Shown here piece by piece: positions 1 through 8,927 of a DNA stretch of 64,000 bases (position 1 is its first letter; every line of letters begins with the position of its first letter). Source of the stretch: CADEDH01 sp963732695. GTDB lineage: Bacteria; Actinomycetota; Acidimicrobiia; Acidimicrobiales; SZUA-35. The notes under the pieces were generated by a model. That model was not told the origin of the DNA, did not search any database, and saw nothing but the letters and a program-made list of their open reading frames with translations. Location of the stretch: the NCBI GenBank assembly GCA_963732695.1, contig CAVTAP010000016.1, positions 167,820-231,819 of the forward strand. Reading direction: 5' to 3'. Position numbers and translations under genes: made by a program.

Positions 1-116
1 ACACCCTGGTGCTCCCGAAGCTGGCCCCCGGCACCTACGAGATCTTCTGTGATCTCCCCGGCCACAAGGCCAGCGGCATGGTGACGACGTTGAAGGTGGC
101 GTACCCGGCGTCCTAG
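1..116 (+). CDS. Cupredoxin (type-1 copper protein), C-terminal fragment
   Basis: Only the last 37 codons lie in the window; the frame enters from the left and ends with TAG at 114-116. The tail contains FCDLPGHKASGM, the Cys-x4-His-x4-Met loop that carries three of the four copper ligands in plastocyanin/azurin-like domains, followed by a final beta strand (VTTLKV). Such proteins carry electrons on the outer face of the membrane, or form the copper domain of larger oxidases; which one cannot be told from this fragment. Its stop overlaps the stop of the convergent monooxygenase gene through a shared CTAG. Confidence 0.75.
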   Translation, partial: TLVLPKLAPGTYEIFCDLPGHKASGMVTTLKVAYPAS

Positions 117-1760
117 CTGAGCACGAAACCCTCGTAGCCGTTGGCCACCACCTTCTCGCAGTGGTTGCGGTAGGTGCTCATGCCGCCGCAGTAGGGCATG
201 AACACCCGGGGCTTGCCCGGGATGTTGGCCCCCAGGTACCACGAGTTGGCGTGCATGAACATCGTGGGTTGGGCCAGCTCGTTCACGTGCTCGACCCACG
301 CCGCTTCGGCCTCGGGCTCAGCCTCGATCAGCTCCAGGCCCTGCGCCTGCAGGTGATCGACGATGCCGGCCACCAGCTCGCAGTGCTGCTCGATGGCCAC
401 CGGCATGTTGGTCAGCACCGAGGGCGAGCCGGGCCCGGTGATCATGAACAGGTTGGGGAACCCCGCCACCGACAGCCCCAGATAGGTGAGCGGGCCGGCC
501 GCCCACTTGTCGCGCAGCCGCTCCCCTCCCCGACCCCGGATGTCGATCCGGTTGAACGAGCCGGTCATGGCGTCGAAGCCGGTGGCATACACGATCACGT
601 CGGCCTCGATGAGCCCGTCGCTGGTACGAATCCCGGTCTCGGTGATCTCCTCGATGGGTGAGCGTGTTCAGGTCGACCAGGGTCACGTTGGGCCGGTTGT
701 AGGTCTCGAAGTAGTCGGTGTCGATCAGGGTGCGCTTGGACCCGAACGGGTGGTCCCGGGGCGTCAACCGCTCGGCCACCTCGGGGTCGTGCACGGTCTG
801 GCGGATCTTGGACCGGATGAACTCGGCCGCCGTCTCGCTGGCATCGAGGTTGGTGCGCAGGTCCGAGAACGAGCCGAAGATGAACTTGAACCCACCCTGG
901 GCCCACGTCTCTTCGTAGATGGCCTGCCGCTCCTCCTCGCTGACGCCGAGGGCGCTGCGGTCGGTCACGTCGTAGGGGAAGCCGCCCATCGAGTGGCGGG
1001 CCTTGTCGAAGATGGCGTCGTAGTCCTGCTTGATGCCGTCGAGCACCGAGGTGTCCACCGTGGCGTGACGGGCCGGGATCATGTACTGGGGGGTGCGCTG
1101 CAGCACCGTGAGGTGCTCGCACTGGCGGGCGATGACGGGAATCGACTGGACCCCGCTCGATCCGGTGCCCACCACGACCACCCGCTTGCCGGCGAAGTCG
1201 ACGCCCTCGTGGGGCCACGACCCCGTGTGGTAGGCCTCGCCCTGGAACCGGTCGCGACCGGGGAAGTCGGGGATCTGGCCGCTCGACAGGCAGCCGATCC
1301 CGGTGATCAGCCAGCGGCAGCGCAGGCGGTCGCCCCGGTCGGTGGTGACGTCCCACCGGTTGGCCGCCTCGTCGAAGTGGGCCGACATGACGCGGGTACC
1401 GAACTGGATGTTGCGCCGCAGGTCGAACCGGTCGGCCACGTGGGTGAGATAGCGGAGGATCTCCGGCTGCTCGGGGTACTTGCCGCTCCAGTTCCAGTCC
1501 TGCATCAGGTCGCGGTCGAAGGCGAAGCAGTACATGTAGCTCTCGGAGTCGCAGCGGGCACCGGGGTACCGGTTCCAGTACCAGGTGCCCCCCACCTCGT
1601 CGCCGGCCTCGATCACCTGCACGTCGAGACCCATGGTGTCGCGCAGCCGCCAGTTGAGGTACAGGCCCGAGAAGCCGGCACCGATCACCACGGCGTCGAC
1701 CTGGCGCACCTCGCCTCCCGGCTCGGCCGTCGCCGCATCGGTGTCGGATGTGATGGCCAT
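113..1760 (-). pseudogene. Type I Baeyer-Villiger / flavin-containing monooxygenase, frameshifted
   Basis: This is an FAD/NADPH monooxygenase that would insert oxygen into ketones (cyclohexanone or phenylacetone monooxygenase type). The 5' part (from ATG at 1760, preceded by GGAAGGGGACG) shows the FAD Rossmann loop VVIGAGFSG (residues 24-32), the Baeyer-Villiger fingerprint FQGEAYHTGSWP (172-183) and a second NADPH loop VVVGTGSSG (195-203). Near position 660 the reading frame breaks. The rest of the family sequence (IEEITETGIRTSDG, then YATGFDAMTGS) continues in another frame to the stop at 113-115. One surplus base between 655 and 668 would explain it. Joined, the protein has about 548 residues, the usual length for the family. 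This could be a real pseudogene or a sequencing indel; nothing else in the gene looks decayed. Confidence 0.85.
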
Positions 1761-1796
1761 GGTCTCGTCCCCTTCCGCCCGGCGCCCGTCCGGTCA

Positions 1797-1845
1797 AGGT
1801 GTCCCCTTCGGGGACCTCGAGTTTCGCCTGCGGCGAAACATCTAG
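1797..1845. repeat. Twin-hairpin intergenic element, single copy
   Basis: Two back-to-back hairpins with 3-nt loops. Stem 1 is GTCCCC/GGGGAC (1801-1806 with 1810-1815, loop TTC), then the spacer CTCGAG (1816-1821), then stem 2 TTTCGCC/GGCGAAA (1822-1828 with 1832-1838, loop TGC) and the tail CATC. The layout matches the 45-bp units at 5011-5190, but the stem sequences differ by paired changes. It lies between the 3' end of the methyltransferase gene and the start of the monooxygenase gene, both leftward. A transcription-terminator role is possible. Confidence 0.75.
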
Positions 1846-1939
1846 CGGCGCCCGCTCGATGCGGCCGAGCGTACGACACGGTCCCGGGACCGGGCGATTC
1901 CGCGTCAGCGGGGGCGGGTGCGGTGCCAGGAGGAGTGAG

Positions 1940-2743
1940 CTAGGAGGAAGGCGCGGCGACGGTGGCGGTGGCGCAGCGGGCGACGGCCTGGAGGGTGAAC
2001 GAACCGTCCGGTGCCCTCAACCGCCCCACCAACTCCTGGCGGACCTGCTGGCGCACGTCGTCGGGTTGGGACACCAGCCAGGCCCCGGCCGGGCCGATCC
2101 CCTGCCCGAAGCCGGCCCACAGGTCGTCGAACCCGGTGTAGGTCTCGGCCACCACGAGGGTGCTCTCCTTCACGTCGGTCAGTCCGGCCTGCTCGAACAG
2201 CTCGGCGATCTCGCCCGGCCGGCCGAAGCGCAGGGTGCGGGCCTCGTCGGGTGCGGACGGGTCGACGGCCAGCGCGGCGTCCCAGAACAGGCGCAACATG
2301 GCCATACCGTCCTCGAAGTCCCACACGCAGGCGGCCACGGTGCCACCGGGACGGACGACGCGGGCCATCTCCCGGGCCGCCGACTCGGGCTGGGCCACGA
2401 AGTGGAGCACGAGTTGGGCCAGGGCCACGTCGACGCTGGCGTCGTCGACACCGGTGGCTTCGGCCGTGCCGCGACGGACGACCACGCCGGGATGGCGGGC
2501 GGCGCAGTCGGCCACGAACGGCTCCGACGGGTCGATCGCCGTGACCGAGGCCGGGCCCAGGCGGGCCACCAGCTCACCGGTCAGGGCACCGGGCCCACAG
2601 CCGACGTCGAGCGCCCGCTGGCCTCGTGTCACCGCTGCGGCGTCGGCGAACAGCGGCGCCAGGCGGCGGGAGTAGCGACCCATGAACGAGTCGTAGGCCG
2701 CCCCCGACGCCTGAAAGGTACGTGCTCCCTCAGAGGAATTCAT
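1940..2743 (-). CDS. Class I SAM-dependent methyltransferase
   Basis: A 267-residue protein of the Methyltransf_11/25 type. SAM-binding motif I is LDVGCGPGALTGEL (residues about 45-58), motif II ends in the acidic VTAIDPSEPF, and the later motif VVRPGGTVAACVW is also clear. The N-terminal AYDSFMGRYSRRLAPLF is typical of UbiE-like and small-molecule methyltransferases. The substrate cannot be read from the sequence. It starts with ATG at 2743, with no strong ribosome-binding site. It is transcribed leftward toward the monooxygenase gene, 179 bp away, with a twin-hairpin element between them, so the two are probably not one tight operon. Confidence 0.85.
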   Translation of the reverse strand: MNSSEGARTFQASGAAYDSFMGRYSRRLAPLFADAAAVTRGQRALDVGCGPGALTGELVARLGPASVTAIDPSEPFVADCAARHPGVVVRRGTAEATGVDDASVDVALAQLVLHFVAQPESAAREMARVVRPGGTVAACVWDFEDGMAMLRLFWDAALAVDPSAPDEARTLRFGRPGEIAELFEQAGLTDVKESTLVVAETYTGFDDLWAGFGQGIGPAGAWLVSQPDDVRQQVRQELVGRLRAPDGSFTLQAVARCATATVAAPSS

Positions 2744-3019
2744 CGACTCGTGACACTACCCGGCAGCCGTCCCCCGAAACCCCGGTTGTCGCCCGCAGCG
2801 GCCCGTCAACGCCACGCGATCCCTGGTCACAGACCCTTTTGAATGGGTATCATTGCTTATCGAGCACCCACTCGTTAGGTTGTCCGGGGCAGAACGACGG
2901 GGTGCGGCCGTGTGATCGGGCGCACCGGGTTCCGTAGCAGTGGACCGCGGCGCAGGCGCACCAGCAGTCCGGATTCCGACAGTTGGCGTGCGGCGGAACG
3001 TGGAATCGAGAGGTGTGAC

Positions 3020-5017
3020 GTGCCCTCAAACGGGAGTAGTTCATCGCGGTCGGGTCACCCCGGCGTACCGAGCCACGATCTCCTGCTCGACGACCCGCTC
3101 AACCGGCTCGAGTGGGAGGCGCCGGGGATCGCCGACGACGAGATGCCATGGCAGGCCGGCTCGCTGGTGGGCGCAGGCGACGTCGAGATCTTCGGCCGGC
3201 CGCCCCGCTGGCGGCGCATCGGCCCCCGCGGTGTGGCCGCCATCGTGGGCACCGTGATGCTGGCCGGGCTGGCGGGGCTGCAAATCACCGGCAACCTGCC
3301 GGGAGGCGGCGACACCGCCGAACCGGCGGCCACGGCAGACCCCACCGCCACCGCCGGCGTGCTCCCATCCCCCACGACCGCGGCACCGACCACCGCTGCC
3401 CCGACCACTGCAACACCGGCGACCCTGGCGCCGACCACCGCTGCCCCGGCGACCACGGTCCCGTCGACCACGGTGTTGGCCACGCCGCCGTCCACCCGTC
3501 CGGCTGCCGTGCAGCCCCCCACCACCATCCGGCCCACCACACAGGCGACCGCCGTGCCCACCACGGTGTCTCCCCCGCCGTCGACCGGCGTACCGGCCAG
3601 CACCGCCGCCCCGGCCAACCCGGCCGCCGCCGCCGTCCAGTCCTCCACCCCTGCCGCCTCAACCCCCGGGTCCTCCACCACCGTCCAGCCCCAGACGGCC
3701 GCCACGCCGTCGACCCAGGGTCGGGCCGCCCCCCTGCTGCCCGTCGCCGGGCCGGTGAACGGACAGCCGGAGACCGGACAGCCGGAGGCCGGACAGCCGG
3801 CAGCGGCCGCCGCTGCCACACCCGGTGCCGACACCGCGACGGCGGCGCCGGCCGACACGGCGACCGCAGCTGATACAGCCACCCCGTCCGATACCGCCAC
3901 ACCGGCCGGCACCACCGACCCGGGGACCACCGGGGCGATCAACTCCCCGTCGGGTCAGCCGATCCACGCCACGGCCAACACCAACGTCGGCGCCGGTACC
4001 ACCAACAACTCGTCGACCCCGGCCAACGTATTCGAGCCGCTGCGCAACAACCAGGCCAAGTTCAGCCAGTTCGCCGGTGTGCCGTCGAGCCAGCTCGACA
4101 TGGGGGCCCTCACCGTGGCCACCGACCGGCCCGACAATGGCGCCCAGGACGTTGAAGGCCAGTTCCGGATCCTGTGTGAGTACTCCCACCTCAGCTACGA
4201 CGATCCCATCGTCTTCCCCGGTCAGCCCGGCCGTTCCCACCTCCACATGTTCTTCGGGAACACCAACACCGATGCCTTCACCACCACCGACTCGCTGGTC
4301 AACTCCGGCGGTGGCACCTGCAACGGTTTCGAGCTCAACCGCAGCGCCTACTGGTTCCCGGCCATGCTCAAGGGCGAGGAGGCGGTGATCGCGCCCCACT
4401 CGATCGTCGTCTACTACAAGACCAAGAATCCCGGGAACGCCGTGGCCCCGCCCCAGGGCCTCAAGCTGGTGGCGGGCAACCCCCGGGCCGAGACGTTCGA
4501 ACCATCGCAGCGCCTGCACTGGTCGTGCGGGCCCAGCGGCGGCGAGTACAACGTCAGCAACCACATCCCGAACTGCGGTACCGATTTCGTCAACGCCGTG
4601 CTCCAGTTCCCCAACTGCTGGGACGGCACCAACCTCGACTCGGCCGACCACGCGAGCCACGTCACCTTCGCCTTGGATGATCTGGGCTCGTGCCCGGCCA
4701 GCCACCCGACGCCCATCCCCCAGATCAGCATCCTGTTGTACTGGCAGGGCACGGGGTCAGTGGACGGGTGGCACCTCTCGTCGGACAACTACAACGGCTT
4801 CAACACGGGGCCCGGATCCACCCTCCACGCCGACTGGTTCGGCGGCTGGAACGAGCAGGCCATGCAGACGTGGATGAACGGTTGCATCAAGGCCGTCCGG
4901 AACTGCTCCGGTGGTCAGACCGGCACCGACCGCGTCCTGGCCCCGGTCAACGGCATGCAGATCTTCGAGGGCGATCCGGTGCTCCCCCTTCCCACCGGCA
5001 GCTACCAGATGGGGTGA
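3020..5017 (+). CDS. Membrane-anchored DUF1996 protein with Pro/Thr-rich stalk
   Basis: About 665 residues. A short cytoplasmic head is followed by one transmembrane segment (about 71-91, GVAAIVGTVMLAGLAGLQ), then a long extracellular Pro/Thr/Ala-rich stalk (about 95-345, many TTAAPTT-like repeats), then a DUF1996 domain. Its hallmarks are GRSHLHMFFGN, the run of Cys and Trp residues, and LLYWQGTG. DUF1996 occurs in secreted proteins of actinobacteria and fungi and has no settled activity. I prefer GTG at 3020 because GAGAGG sits 6 nt upstream; an upstream GTG at 2912 keeps the frame open but lacks such a site. The stop codon lies inside the first of four 45-bp twin-hairpin repeats. Confidence 0.85.
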   Translation: MPSNGSSSSRSGHPGVPSHDLLLDDPLNRLEWEAPGIADDEMPWQAGSLVGAGDVEIFGRPPRWRRIGPRGVAAIVGTVMLAGLAGLQITGNLPGGGDTAEPAATADPTATAGVLPSPTTAAPTTAAPTTATPATLAPTTAAPATTVPSTTVLATPPSTRPAAVQPPTTIRPTTQATAVPTTVSPPPSTGVPASTAAPANPAAAAVQSSTPAASTPGSSTTVQPQTAATPSTQGRAAPLLPVAGPVNGQPETGQPEAGQPAAAAAATPGADTATAAPADTATAADTATPSDTATPAGTTDPGTTGAINSPSGQPIHATANTNVGAGTTNNSSTPANVFEPLRNNQAKFSQFAGVPSSQLDMGALTVATDRPDNGAQDVEGQFRILCEYSHLSYDDPIVFPGQPGRSHLHMFFGNTNTDAFTTTDSLVNSGGGTCNGFELNRSAYWFPAMLKGEEAVIAPHSIVVYYKTKNPGNAVAPPQGLKLVAGNPRAETFEPSQRLHWSCGPSGGEYNVSNHIPNCGTDFVNAVLQFPNCWDGTNLDSADHASHVTFALDDLGSCPASHPTPIPQISILLYWQGTGSVDGWHLSSDNYNGFNTGPGSTLHADWFGGWNEQAMQTWMNGCIKAVRNCSGGQTGTDRVLAPVNGMQIFEGDPVLPLPTGSYQMG

Positions 5018-5190
5018 ACCCTACGGGTTCCTCGAGTTCGCCTTCGGCGAACATCGGGGTGAACCCTACGGGTTCCTCGAGTTCGCCTTCGGCGAACATC
5101 GGGGTGAACCCTACGGGTTCCTCGAGTTCGCCTTCGGCGAACATCGGGGTGAACCCTACGGGTTCCTCGAGTTCGCCTTCGGCGAACATC
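5011..5190. repeat. Four perfect tandem copies of a 45-bp twin-hairpin element
   Basis: Units at 5011-5055, 5056-5100, 5101-5145 and 5146-5190 are identical. Each holds stem 1 GAACCC/GGGTTC (loop TAC), spacer CTCGAG and stem 2 TTCGCC/GGCGAA (loop TTC), then CATC. The first unit contains the TGA stop of the DUF1996 gene, and the last ends 34 bp before the next start codon. The tandem array could act as a strong terminator or mRNA stabiliser for the upstream gene. It is not CRISPR: there are no spacers. Confidence 0.9.
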
Positions 5191-5224
5191 GTGTGACACC
5201 AGGGCCGGCATCTAGCCTTTCGGG

Positions 5225-6439
5225 ATGCTCAGCGGCGTCCGTGTGCTCGACTTCACCCAGTACCTGTCCGGCCCGTCGGCCACCCGGCTCCTGGCCGCCA
5301 TGGGCGCCGACGTGATCAAGGTGGAGTTCGGGCCCACGGGCGACCAGAGCCGTCAGCTCCCCCAGGTGGTCGGCGGCCGCTCCGCCTACTACGTGCAGCA
5401 GAACCGGGGGAAGCGCAGCGTGGCCGTCGACCAGCACCATCCCGAGGCCCTCCGCCTGCTGCAGGAGCTGGCCGGCCGGTGCGACGTGGTGGCCGAGAAC
5501 TTCGGGCCCGGCGTGCTCGACCGCCGGGGCCTGGGTTACACCGAGCTGAGCGCCTCCCATCCCGGCCTCATCTACGCTTCGGTCACCGCCTTCGGCAAGA
5601 CGGGCCCGCTGGCCCACCTCCCCGGCTACGACCTGATCGGCCAGGCCGTCGGCGGCATGATGCACCTCACCGGCGAGCCCGACCAGCCGCCCATGTACAC
5701 CGGCTCCCCCATCGCCGACGTGAGCGCCGGCCTCACCCTGTTCGCCGCCATCGGCCATGCGCTCTACCACCGGGAGCGCACGGGGCGGGGCCAGCAGATC
5801 GACGTGTCGCTGATCGACCCCATCTTCCACATGCACTCGATCGCGGTGCAGGGCTGGAGCGCCACCGACGGCCAGTGGCGCCAGGAACGGGCCGGCCGCC
5901 ACTTCGACGCCGTGGTGCCGTCGGGCACCTTCCGCAGCCCCGAGGGCTGGGTGGTGATCCAGGTCCTCGACCTCCAGTGGCCCCGCTTCACCCAGGCCAT
6001 CGGCCGGCCGGAATGGGCCACCGACCCGGCCTACGCCACCGCCCCCGCCCGCCGGGAGCGCCAGGGGGAGATCCTGGCCGTGGTGGAGGCGTGGAGCGCC
6101 AGCTTCGCCTCCGATGCCGCCCTGCTGGCCGTGCTCGACGAGCACCGCATCGCCGCCGCCCCCGTGCTCGACCCGGTTCAGGCCATCGACCACCCCTATT
6201 TCACCCAGCGACCGATGGTGAAGCAGGTGCCCGACCCGGTGCTGGGCCTGCTCGACGTACCGGGCTTCCCCATCCGCTTCGGTGAGCGTCCCGAGCCCGA
6301 CCTGGACCCGCCAGCCCCCTTCGCCGGCGAGCACAACCGCGCCGTGCTCGGTGAGTTGCTCGGGCTGGGCGCCGACGAGGTGGCGGCGCTGGAAGCAGCC
6401 GGAGCCCTGTGGCGGGAGGAGCGCCCGGAGCCGGCCTGA
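5225..6439 (+). CDS. CaiB/BaiF family CoA-transferase
   Basis: A 404-residue class III CoA-transferase, which moves CoA between carboxylic acids through a covalent aspartyl-CoA intermediate. The N-terminal GVRVLDFTQYLSGPSATRLL and GADVIKVE are family signatures. D165 in GSPIADVSAGLTLF is in the position of the catalytic Asp of formyl-CoA transferase, and VAENFGPGVLDRRGLGY is also typical. Length is normal for the family. The substrate is unknown; related genes in actinobacteria often serve carnitine, bile-acid or aromatic-acid degradation. It stands alone, 121 bp upstream of the MetE-like gene, in the same direction. Confidence 0.9.
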   Translation: MLSGVRVLDFTQYLSGPSATRLLAAMGADVIKVEFGPTGDQSRQLPQVVGGRSAYYVQQNRGKRSVAVDQHHPEALRLLQELAGRCDVVAENFGPGVLDRRGLGYTELSASHPGLIYASVTAFGKTGPLAHLPGYDLIGQAVGGMMHLTGEPDQPPMYTGSPIADVSAGLTLFAAIGHALYHRERTGRGQQIDVSLIDPIFHMHSIAVQGWSATDGQWRQERAGRHFDAVVPSGTFRSPEGWVVIQVLDLQWPRFTQAIGRPEWATDPAYATAPARRERQGEILAVVEAWSASFASDAALLAVLDEHRIAAAPVLDPVQAIDHPYFTQRPMVKQVPDPVLGLLDVPGFPIRFGERPEPDLDPPAPFAGEHNRAVLGELLGLGADEVAALEAAGALWREERPEPA

Positions 6440-6560
6440 GGCCGGTCCGGGGCGGTCCGGAGGCGGTGGCATCTGGCACTCAGGCCGGGATGAGCTGAGT
6501 CCGATACTGTGATGGTCCCCTCGACGGTCGCTAGCCCGCCGGACGGAACGAGGAGCGCCG

Positions 6561-7706
6561 ATGCCGATAGCCACCACCCATGCCGGGAGCCTGCCCCGCC
6601 CGACCGAGCTGGATCAGCTGTACTCCAGCCGCAGCCGGGGCGAGCCGGGGGACGAGGCCCGGTTCCAGGCGTTGGTGACCGAGGCGACCACGGCCGTGGT
6701 GCGGGAACAGCTGGCCCTCGGGCTCGACGTGATCAACAACGGTGAGGCCCCGCGGGAGAGCTTCCTCACCTACGTCCGGGAGCGGTTGAGCGGGTTCGAC
6801 GGCACCACCCGGCGCCCGGTGATGGCCGACCTCACCGAATTCCCGTCGGTGGTGGCCATGAAGCGGGCCCAGAACAGCGGGCGGGCGGTGGTGGCGCCCC
6901 TTCGCCCGCCGGCCTGCTGCGGGCCCGTGGCCTACGCCAACCCGTTGCCACTCCAGGCCGAGATCGACGGGTTCGCCGCCGCCCTCGACGCCGGCCGCCG
7001 GTCGGGCATCGGCTGGGCCTCCGACACCTTCCTCACCGCCGTCTCGCCCGGCCTGGTGGCGGCGGCCATGGACAACCGCCACTATCCCGACGACGACGGC
7101 TACCTCGACGCCGTGGCCGAAGCCCTGGGCGCCGAGTACCAGGTCATCGCCATGTCGGGCCACATCCTGCAGATCGACGCCCCCGATCTGGCCATGGAGC
7201 GCCACACCCGGTTCGCCGACCGCCCCCTCGACGACTTCCTGCCGTTCGTGGAACGGGTGGTGGCCGGCATCAACCGGGCAGTGGCCGGCATCGATCCGTC
7301 CCGCATCCGGCTGCACGTGTGCTGGGGCAACTACGACGGCCCCCACAACCACGACATTCCCCTGGCCGACATCCTGCCCCTGCTGCTCGACGCCCAGGTG
7401 GGCTGGCTGGTGCTCCCCTTCGCCAACCCCCGCCACGCCCACGAGTACCGCCTCCTGGCCGACCTGCCGCCCACGATGGGCGTGGTGGCCGGGGTGATCG
7501 AGACCACGCACAACTACATCGAGCATCCCCAGGTGGTGGCCGACCGAATCGACCGGGTGCTCGACGTGATGGGCGACGCAAGCCGGGTGCAGGCCGGGAC
7601 CGACTGCGGCTTTGCCACCTTCGCCGGGCTGGGCGACGTGGCGGCCGAGGTGGCCTGGGAGAAGCTCCGCTCCCTGGTGGCCGGGGCCGAGCTCGCCGGC
7701 CGTTAG
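6561..7706 (+). CDS. MetE-like (cobalamin-independent methionine synthase C-terminal family) protein
   Basis: 381 residues covering only the zinc-binding TIM barrel of the MetE/UROD superfamily, without the N-terminal half of true MetE. Starts with MPIATTHAGSLPRPTELD, the usual opening of this subfamily. Probable zinc ligands are His and Cys of LHVCWGN, a Glu in GVIETTHNYIEHP and Cys of AGTDCGFATFAG. Such stand-alone proteins transfer methyl groups or add thiols (for example epoxyalkane:coenzyme M transferase); the substrate here is unknown. ATG at 6561 has a good ribosome-binding site (GAGGAG, 6 nt upstream). It ends convergently with the 4-TM protein gene, 37 bp apart. Confidence 0.8.
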   Translation: MPIATTHAGSLPRPTELDQLYSSRSRGEPGDEARFQALVTEATTAVVREQLALGLDVINNGEAPRESFLTYVRERLSGFDGTTRRPVMADLTEFPSVVAMKRAQNSGRAVVAPLRPPACCGPVAYANPLPLQAEIDGFAAALDAGRRSGIGWASDTFLTAVSPGLVAAAMDNRHYPDDDGYLDAVAEALGAEYQVIAMSGHILQIDAPDLAMERHTRFADRPLDDFLPFVERVVAGINRAVAGIDPSRIRLHVCWGNYDGPHNHDIPLADILPLLLDAQVGWLVLPFANPRHAHEYRLLADLPPTMGVVAGVIETTHNYIEHPQVVADRIDRVLDVMGDASRVQAGTDCGFATFAGLGDVAAEVAWEKLRSLVAGAELAGR

Positions 7707-7743
7707 GCCGTTCCAGGGGGGACCGGGCCCCGCCGCGAACCGG

Positions 7744-8352
7744 CTAGGAACGGCGGCGGGATCCGGGGCCCAGCGGGGTGAGGCGGATACCGCTCAACCC
7801 GATCAGGCAGGTGAGGATCACCGACGGCACGTGAACCAGCTCGGTGCCCCCGCTGCCGGCGCTGGTCGAGTCGAACAGCCCGGCCAGGGCCTGGCCCACG
7901 AGGGCGGCCGAGCCCAGCAGGAAACAGGGCACGGCCCACCGGGGCCGCCAGGCGGCCAGGAGGCCGGCCACCGCCACCGCCAGGCCCAGGGCGCCATCCC
8001 GGGTGAGATGGGAGGCGGTGGAGCTGCCGAGCAGGCCGAAGGGATCGGCGTCGACCAGCCAGGGCAGGACCACGGCCAGCTGAAGCACGGAGAGCACCGC
8101 CACCAGCGCCCGGACGAGAGGATTCGGCCCAGGCAGGGCGGCCCCGAGCTGGCCCAGCAGCGGCTCGGCCGGGTCATCGGTGTCGTCACCACCGTCGGGC
8201 TCGCCCAACGCCCGCAGGCGGGCGAGCAGAGGGTCGGCGGCGGCGCCCCTGACCTCGGACAGGCTGATGACCCGGGCCGCCCGCTCCTCGCCCCCGGCCC
8301 CCTCCTCAGCAGACTCCGCCTCGGAGGGCTCCGGCTCGGGCCTGGCGGTCAC
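7744..8352 (-). CDS. Predicted 4-TM membrane protein, possible anti-sigma partner
   Basis: About 202 residues. An acidic cytoplasmic N-terminus (Glu/Ala/Asp-rich, about 1-65) is followed by four hydrophobic segments, among them VAVLSVLQLAVVLPWLV, LGLAVAVAGLLAAW, WAVPCFLLGSAALVGQAL and VILTCLIGLSGI. The GTG start at 8352 overlaps the TGA stop of the upstream ECF sigma gene by 4 bp (GTGA), so the two are translationally coupled. Position directly after an ECF sigma gene is the usual place for an anti-sigma factor. However, I see no zinc-binding His-x3-Cys-x2-Cys motif, so that role is inference from context only. Confidence 0.6.
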   Translation of the reverse strand: MTARPEPEPSEAESAEEGAGGEERAARVISLSEVRGAAADPLLARLRALGEPDGGDDTDDPAEPLLGQLGAALPGPNPLVRALVAVLSVLQLAVVLPWLVDADPFGLLGSSTASHLTRDGALGLAVAVAGLLAAWRPRWAVPCFLLGSAALVGQALAGLFDSTSAGSGGTELVHVPSVILTCLIGLSGIRLTPLGPGSRRRS

Positions 8353-8927
8353 GCCGTGGCCCTCCCGGCCTCCGGCTCCAGCGCCTGGGCCAGGGCGGCC
8401 CGGCCACGATGGAGGCGGGATCGAACGGTGCCGATCGGGATGTCGAGCACGGCCGCTGCGCTCTCGTAGTCGTAGCCCAGCACGCCGCACAGCACCACAA
8501 CCTCGCGCTGGTCGGGCGGGAGCCCGGCCACCAGGGCCATGGTCTCCCCCCGCTCGTCGGGCCCTTCCGCCGCGTGCCATGCCGCTTCGGCGGCGGCCGC
8601 CGCCGAAACGTCGGCCGAGCGTCGTTCCCGGGTCTCCACGTCGATCACGCAGCGCCGGCAGATGCGGATGAGCCAGCCTTCGAAGCTGCCGTCGCCCCGG
8701 AACGAGTCGAGGTAGCGCCAGGCCCGCAGGAAGGTCTCCTGGGCGGCGTCGTCGGCGTTGGCGGGCGTGCTCGCCATGGAACGGGCGTAGGCCCGGACCG
8801 CGTGCTGGTGATCCCGCACCAGTTGCTCGAATCGGCGTTCAGGCACGGCCCCCAGTAAACCGCGTCCGGGGCCGGAACGGAAGCGACCGCCCTGGTCGAC
8901 TGACACAGGGCGGTCGCCGTTCATCAC
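8349..8927 (-). CDS. ECF-type RNA polymerase sigma factor
   Basis: An extracytoplasmic-function sigma factor with region 2 (QHAVRAYARSMA ... ADDAAQETFLRAWRYLDSF) and region 4 (LPPDQREVVVLCGVLGYDY ... IGTVRSRLHRGRAAL, the -35-recognising helix-turn-helix). The frame opens with GTG at 8927, whose bases overlap the stop of the giant peroxidase gene (GTGATGA), giving 192 residues. A start about 30 codons later (GTG before PERRFEQLVRD) would better fit a minimal ECF protein. Either way the gene lies between the secreted peroxidase and a 4-TM protein in one leftward operon. Confidence 0.88.
   Translation of the reverse strand: MMNGDRPVSVDQGGRFRSGPGRGLLGAVPERRFEQLVRDHQHAVRAYARSMASTPANADDAAQETFLRAWRYLDSFRGDGSFEGWLIRICRRCVIDVETRERRSADVSAAAAAEAAWHAAEGPDERGETMALVAGLPPDQREVVVLCGVLGYDYESAAAVLDIPIGTVRSRLHRGRAALAQALEPEAGRATA

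Noticed and set aside
5011..5190. CRISPR array
   Set aside because: The units are directly adjacent with no spacers, and no cas genes are present.
4947..5211. Small minus-strand frames with repeated protein units over the 45-bp array
   Set aside because: The repeats stay in frame only because 45 is divisible by 3. The conserved feature is hairpin pairing, not a protein.
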